A DNA stretch of 7,994 bases, from the NCBI GenBank assembly GCA_020850375.1, contig JADZET010000195.1, positions 1 to 7,994 on the forward strand, written 5' to 3'. Made by a program: the position numbers and the translations under genes. This DNA comes from Phycisphaeraceae bacterium. Lineage in GTDB: Bacteria > Planctomycetota > Phycisphaerae > Phycisphaerales > Phycisphaeraceae. The notes beneath the pieces are model-generated. The model made no database searches, was not told the DNA's origin, and saw only the letters and a program-made list of their open reading frames with translations. The stretch's first letter is position 1. Each line of letters starts with the position of its first letter. This document shows positions 6,400 through 7,994 of the stretch, in pieces.

Positions 6400-7815
6400 A
6401 TGAATCAATCCGCCAAGACCGCCCGCACCCGTTCGATCCACCCGATCGCCATCGTCCTCCTGGCGATCACCGCTCCGGCTGTCTCCGCCGTCACGCTTCC
6501 CACGCGCAACTTCCCCAAGACCGACGCCCTCCTCGGTCCTTTCACCATGACCGCCGCCGCCGGCATGTGGGACCACGGCACGCAGATCCTCACCGACAAG
6601 ATGTACAACGTCGACGCCGCCGGCCAGGGCAACCTCGGCCTGCGCGTCACCTTCCAGGGTATTGACCTGACCGGCCTGAACCTCGCCTGGTTCCCCCTCG
6701 ACCCCTCCGGCAATGACTGGCACCTCAACCGCTGGGAGGGCGGCGTCCAGATGGGCGTCACCACCGCCGACAACCTCACCCCGCCTCCCCCGGAAGTGAA
6801 CAAAGGGATGGGGGCTCACATCTACAACTCCGCCGGCTCACTCCTCTACGCCAACCCCTCCGCCAACCAGGGCGGCGACGCCTGGTGGTACTGGAACTCA
6901 AGCTACCCCGGCAGTTCCTGGAATCCCGCCGACCGTTTCGGCAGCGGCTACGACGTCCGACCCGACCACGGCAACGTCGTCAACTACGCCGGCAAGGGCC
7001 AGTACGTCTTCGAGGGCGCCCCCTACACCGACCCCCTCGAGGGCGACCTGGTCTTCACCGGCGAGTACGACGGCTTCGCCTCCAACCACTGGTACTCCAA
7101 GGACGCCATCGTCCCCCACACCGAGTGGGTCACCGGCCTGCCCGCCACCGAAGAACAAATCCACGCCGCCAACACCTTCGACATGGTCATCGAGTACACC
7201 CCCGTCCTCATCGACGGCCGCGACGACTTCAAGCGCTACCAGGTCCAGTGGTGGTGCCGCAAACACGAGTCCTCCGGCGAGTGGGAGGGCGCCTGGTCGA
7301 GCTGGACCCCCGACGCCGATGACCCCGACGGCGGCTGGATCCAGCCCGGAAACACCTCCTGGATGTGCGGCGGCTACGCCTCCGACGGCACCATGACCGG
7401 CGTCGACGAGCCCGGCTTCGACTTCTCCGCCGTCTTCCCCTACGCCAGCGCCTTCGGCTGGTGGCGCTCCGACAACCCCGAGCAGACCATCGTCATCGAC
7501 CAGATCATCGTCGACTACATCCAGGCCACCATCCGCCCCATCGCCGGCGACTTCAGCGGTGACCTCCTGACCAACGTCCAGGACATCAACCCCTTCGTCC
7601 AGGCCATGACGAACCCCGCCCAGTTCGCCGCGGACCACCCCGAGGTTGACCTCCTGGCCGTCGGCGACTTCAACCACGACGGCCTGGTCAACGTCCAGGA
7701 CATCAACGGCTTCATCCAGCAGCTCACCGGCCAGGGCGGCGCCGCGCTGACCATCCCCGAGCCTGCCTCGATCCTGGGCCTGCTGACCGCCGTGCTCCTC
7801 TGGCGTCGCCGGTAG
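6400..7815 (+). CDS. Secreted protein with type I dockerin and PEP-CTERM sorting tail
   Basis: This is a 471-residue exported protein. Residues 1-30 are a signal peptide (MNQSAKTARTRSIHPIAIVL, then a hydrophobic stretch ending AVSA). The ~350-residue body is rich in Trp, Tyr, Asp and Gly, and its only two cysteines, C286 and C323, may form a disulfide. I do not recognise the fold; a lectin-like or carbohydrate-related beta-sandwich is possible. A type I dockerin follows, with two calcium-loop repeats, DFSGDLLTNVQDIN (384-397) and DFNHDGLVNVQDIN (423-436). The last 19 residues are a PEP-CTERM tail: PEP at 453-455, a hydrophobic helix, then WRRR. That tail is normally cut by an exosortase at the membrane. 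GGAG lies 9 nt before ATG 6400; an in-frame ATG at 6385 would add MEFTS and has no ribosome site. It is divergent from the Rieske gene. Confidence 0.88.
   Translation: MNQSAKTARTRSIHPIAIVLLAITAPAVSAVTLPTRNFPKTDALLGPFTMTAAAGMWDHGTQILTDKMYNVDAAGQGNLGLRVTFQGIDLTGLNLAWFPLDPSGNDWHLNRWEGGVQMGVTTADNLTPPPPEVNKGMGAHIYNSAGSLLYANPSANQGGDAWWYWNSSYPGSSWNPADRFGSGYDVRPDHGNVVNYAGKGQYVFEGAPYTDPLEGDLVFTGEYDGFASNHWYSKDAIVPHTEWVTGLPATEEQIHAANTFDMVIEYTPVLIDGRDDFKRYQVQWWCRKHESSGEWEGAWSSWTPDADDPDGGWIQPGNTSWMCGGYASDGTMTGVDEPGFDFSAVFPYASAFGWWRSDNPEQTIVIDQIIVDYIQATIRPIAGDFSGDLLTNVQDINPFVQAMTNPAQFAADHPEVDLLAVGDFNHDGLVNVQDINGFIQQLTGQGGAALTIPEPASILGLLTAVLLWRRR
7572..7707 (+). repeat. 19-bp direct repeat encoding the two dockerin calcium loops
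   Basis: The same 19 bases occur at 7572-7590 and 7689-7707 and encode NVQDIN with flanking bases in both dockerin halves. Identity at silent positions suggests either strong codon bias or a recent duplication or conversion within the domain. Confidence 0.7.
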
Positions 7816-7925
7816 GGGAGTAGAACGATCGTCTGGAGTCAGTGTCAACGAGCGATTGCCGCTCCCGGACGATACATTGATCTTCGTGCGTGCCGACCCG
7901 CCCCTCGCACCCAGGAGCCCGCGCG
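7816..7925. other. Gap between the dockerin protein and YbjQ-family genes
   Basis: The gap holds a weak 5-bp hairpin, GAGCG/CGCTC (7850-7864), with no T-run, so a terminator is uncertain. An AGGAG (7913-7917) serves the next gene. No clear promoter was recognised. Confidence 0.35.
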
Positions 7926-7994
7926 ATGATCCTGACCACCACCCCCGCCATCGAAGGCAAGCGCATCACCCGCTACCTCGGCATCGTCACCGGC
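7926..7994 (+). CDS. YbjQ-family protein (UPF0145), N-terminal part cut by the right edge
   Basis: ATG 7926 opens 23 codons to the window end, reading MILTTTPAIEGKRITRYLGI followed by VTG. This matches the characteristic start of the small YbjQ/UPF0145 family (about 100-110 residues, sometimes called heavy-metal-binding-like; true function not established). AGGAG at 7913-7917 is 8 nt before the ATG. Only the first strand and turn of the domain are present, so completeness cannot be judged. It lies 110 bp downstream of the dockerin gene on the same strand and has no evident functional tie to it. Confidence 0.8.
   Translation, partial: MILTTTPAIEGKRITRYLGIVTG

Noticed and set aside
6898..7848. 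316-codon minus-strand frame opposite the dockerin gene
   Set aside because: It is Gly/Val/Asp low-complexity antisense. The plus strand has a signal peptide, dockerin and PEP-CTERM tail.

Overview
The window is high-GC, with strong C/G preference at third codon positions. It most resembles a planctomycete, plausibly of the Phycisphaerae type. The grounds are a secreted protein carrying both a type I dockerin and a PEP-CTERM tail ending WRRR, a secreted VIT-domain protein behind what looks like an ECF-sigma promoter, and a sigma-54 activator with no familiar sensor domain. The lineage is inferred from family combinations only.

Layout. (1) At 1-342 (-) is the N-terminus of a VIT-domain protein that runs off the left edge. 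(2) At 343-609 is a divergent regulatory region with an ECF-like promoter for the VIT gene, a perfect inverted repeat and three TACGTRA boxes. (3) At 610-2157 (+) is a sigma-54-dependent activator (AAA+ with GAFTGA, then a Fis-type HTH). (4) At 2158-2215 is a short convergent gap with a G/C hairpin. (5) At 6210-2216 (-) are three co-directional genes in transcription order: a Rieske [2Fe-2S] protein fused to a long helical region, a flavin reductase, and an HpaB-family flavin-dependent hydroxylase. (6) At 6211-6399 is a divergent promoter region. (7) At 6400-7815 (+) is the secreted dockerin/PEP-CTERM protein. (8) At 7926-7994 (+) is the start of a YbjQ-family gene that runs off the right edge.

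Function. The three minus-strand genes look like a small oxidative module. The flavin reductase would supply reduced flavin to the HpaB-like hydroxylase. The Rieske fusion would carry a second redox centre joined to a domain that is not the usual ring-hydroxylating oxygenase fold. The HpaB-like protein appears to have exchanged its active-site Tyr and His relative to characterised HpaB enzymes, so its substrate may not be 4-hydroxyphenylacetate. The substrate cannot be read from the sequence. The sigma-54 activator is convergent with this module, and I found no convincing -24/-12 promoter in the intergenic gaps, so a regulatory link is unproven.

The most interesting candidates are the Rieske-helical fusion together with the two flavin genes, and the Tyr/His exchange. 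No tRNA, rRNA, CRISPR array, insertion sequence or phage feature was seen.
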